Shown here piece after piece: positions 40,569 through 41,743 of a stretch of DNA of 41,743 nucleotides (the stretch's first letter is position 1; each line of letters begins with the position of its first letter). Source of the DNA: a virus; IMG/VR virus record IMGVR_UViG_3300048592_000871, positions 1 to 41,743 of that record; one strand, written 5' to 3'. Position numbers and translations under genes: made by a program. Under the pieces are notes generated by a model. It searched no databases. It saw only the letters and a program-made list of their open reading frames with translations, and was not told the origin of the DNA.

Positions 40569-40736
40569 GTCGGACTCAACCGCCCTCAGTATCGCCGCCA
40601 CCATCGCCCCGTCTCCGCACCGCTCGAACAAGATCACCGCGGCGCCCAGATGCGCCATTGCCTGCATCCGCTGATCCTCGCCGGGCTCGCAGCGGTCTAG
40701 CAGTTCCTGGGTGAGTCGCCAGCAGTCCTGTTCCAT
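40533..40736 (-). CDS. Small hypothetical protein (67 aa), convergent
   Basis: ATG at 40736, stop at 40533-40535, overlapping the end of the PEP-CTERM gene by 36 bases. The sequence has regular amphipathic helices: MEQDCWRLTQELLDRCEPGE, DQRMQAMAHLGAAVILFERC, GDGAMVAAILRAVESDL. The open frame extends to 40994 but would run over the 5' region of the next + strand gene, so the short start is preferred. No clear ribosome site (AAGG is far). The composition looks coding, but the function is unknown and the gene is uncertain. Confidence 0.45.
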   Translation of the reverse strand: MEQDCWRLTQELLDRCEPGEDQRMQAMAHLGAAVILFERCGDGAMVAAILRAVESDLSGCPPTKQAH

Positions 40737-40818
40737 TGCGGAAGCGTGCGGCCTTGCCGGGATGCCGGCTAGTTGGCTTTCTGGTGATTTCGCCGGGATT
40801 TGACGTAACGGCCGGCAG

Positions 40819-40838
40819 TCACCCTTTTGGGTGATTTT
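40819..40838 (+). terminator. Short hairpin with T-tract, possible weak terminator
   Basis: TCACCC (40819-40824), loop TTTT, GGGTGA (40829-40834), then TTTT (40835-40838). The stem is only 6 bp. It could end a rightward transcript from the PEP-CTERM gene at 39900 or be a protein-binding site. Confidence 0.4.
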
Positions 40839-40842
40839 GCAC

Positions 40843-40883
40843 GGCGCGCTGCGGCAGATACTTGGCGCGCTACGGGGCAGATA
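40843..40883. repeat. Imperfect direct repeat upstream of the second PEP-CTERM gene
   Basis: GGCGCGCTGCGGCAGATA (40843-40860) and GGCGCGCTACGGGGCAGATA (40864-40883), about 21 bases apart, i.e. two helical turns. The pair lies 39-79 bases before the GTG start at 40922, the place for activator or repressor binding sites. Confidence 0.6.
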
Positions 40884-40921
40884 GGTGTAGCCTGCACCGA
40901 TAGCAACGAAAGGGGAATCTA

Positions 40922-41743
40922 GTGGAAACGCGCTTGTTGTCTGTACTGCTTGGCATAGTTGGCATTGCATTTCCTCTACTTGCCAACTCTGCATTGGTTG
41001 CTACCAATATCGCCGGCAGCGACGGGTCGGTATCGCTGATCAATGCGGGTTCGCCACCACAAGCAGCAGTTATTACTAACATATCGAATCTCGCAGCATC
41101 CAACCCCAATCCACCAGGCGCTTATATTATTCACGCCGGTTACAACGGCACTGCGGATGCCGCCATTTCTGACAGGTACTTTCAGGGCAGCGGGAGTGTG
41201 ATGTTTCAAGGTGGAACTTCGAGCTTGAATGCTTCCCCCAATTCCTCCACGTTTGCCGTGCTACTGGAAGTAACTCAAGGTGGACAATCCGGTGTTGACG
41301 CGATTAGTTGGTCATATACCCGTTTCGTCGGAAACTCCAGCTACGGTCTAAGCGTTGACGGATCAGGAACGGTAAACCAGCTAAGTCAGATACTCGAAAT
41401 CAATGGCGTTCCGTTTGATTTGGCGGGCACCTTCCTTGCGGGCGACAAGTTCGCCTTCACAAATTCGGGGGAAACCGGTGGCAGTTTTTTTGCTCAGGTG
41501 GACATCAATGGCGATGGCGTCCTAACAAATAGCCTGTCAATTATGGCCGAAACGTTTGGAGCAACGACCAAGCAGTTTTTTGACTATCAGACTCTCACGT
41601 TTCACGCGTGGGAGATCGTCAACGGAGATTTCATCCTCGGTACGTTCGACGCAAATTTTGGCGCAGTAACTATTGATCAGGTCTGGCCACATGGCGATGT
41701 ATTCGATGTGGTTTCTATTGTGCCAGTCCCCGCCGCCGCCTGG
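40922..41743 (+). CDS. Second PEP-CTERM secreted protein (3' partial)
   Basis: Open from GTG at 40922 to the window end (274 codons, no stop). AAAGGGGA at 40909-40916 is a strong ribosome site. Signal peptide: ETRLLSVLLGIVGIAFPLLA then NSALVATN. The mature part is Ser/Thr/Asn/Gly-rich and beta-structured, with a dockerin/EF-hand-like VDINGDGVLTN calcium loop (about residue 197). The visible end reads VSIVPVPAAAW, the opening of a VP.PAA-W PEP-CTERM signal, so the membrane helix and basic tail should follow just outside the window. Probably an exopolysaccharide-associated surface protein. Confidence 0.85.
   Translation, partial: METRLLSVLLGIVGIAFPLLANSALVATNIAGSDGSVSLINAGSPPQAAVITNISNLAASNPNPPGAYIIHAGYNGTADAAISDRYFQGSGSVMFQGGTSSLNASPNSSTFAVLLEVTQGGQSGVDAISWSYTRFVGNSSYGLSVDGSGTVNQLSQILEINGVPFDLAGTFLAGDKFAFTNSGETGGSFFAQVDINGDGVLTNSLSIMAETFGATTKQFFDYQTLTFHAWEIVNGDFILGTFDANFGAVTIDQVWPHGDVFDVVSIVPVPAAAW

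Noticed and set aside
1-41743. CRISPR arrays, tRNA genes, rRNA genes and IS elements
   Set aside because: No regularly spaced repeats, complete cloverleaf sequences, rRNA segments, transposases or terminal inverted repeats were seen; only the ssrA 3' fragment resembles a stable RNA.

Overview
The window looks like part of the chromosome of a GC-rich Gram-negative bacterium, probably an environmental proteobacterium. Overall base composition is near 60% GC by eye, and the right end carries two secreted proteins with PEP-CTERM sorting signals, which are typical of exopolysaccharide-producing environmental Proteobacteria. The organism cannot be named from the sequence alone.

Positions 1-24617 are the late half of a lambda-like siphophage genome, all on the + strand except three small genes at 1196-2456. 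The order is: a ParB-domain/DNA methyltransferase fusion (cut by the window start), three small minus-strand genes (unknown, DUF3489, DUF6900) each preceded by the same 28-bp element, small and large (GpA) terminase, two tail-fibre-like genes, gpW-like connector, portal, S49 prohead protease with an in-frame nested scaffold, decoration protein D, major capsid protein E, head-tail joining proteins, tail tube, a G/GT-type tail chaperone pair with a probable -1 frameshift, tape measure, tail-tip genes including a J-like host-specificity protein, a DUF2793 gene, a strong terminator, and a lysis cassette (DUF6127-like membrane protein, 3TM holin, GH24 endolysin). Stop/start overlaps (TGATG, ATGA, GTGA) join many of these genes. 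No integrase, repressor or replication genes are in the window, so the early region must lie to the left or be missing.

Positions 24618-39366 are a defence-type accessory region. A small XRE regulator and a DUF5131 (Gp37/Gp68) protein with a three-Cys motif read rightward. They run tail-to-tail into a seven-gene minus-strand operon from 37242 down to 25805: excisionase-like HTH, DUF499-type AAA ATPase, compact PglZ-domain protein, large DUF1156 zinc-ribbon DNA methyltransferase, unknown 173-aa protein, SNF2-type helicase, and TcmP (the known genomic partner of DUF5131). The core set (ATPase + PglZ + DUF1156 methylase + SNF2 helicase) is a BREX-related phage-defence architecture. Divergent from it is a two-gene + strand cassette: an unknown Cys-motif protein and a 467-aa protein with an AbiJ-like N-terminus and a DUF559/Vsr-like nuclease C-terminus.

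Seventeen bases past that cassette, at 39383-39411, lies a near-perfect copy of the 3' end of ssrA (tmRNA), a classic tyrosine-integrase target. This is best read as the right attachment site, so prophage and defence genes may be one ssrA-integrated element whose cargo is a BREX-like system. From about 39436 onward the DNA looks like host chromosome: a 460-bp non-coding stretch with a perfect 12-bp inverted repeat, a PEP-CTERM protein gene, a small convergent gene, and a second PEP-CTERM protein cut by the window end.
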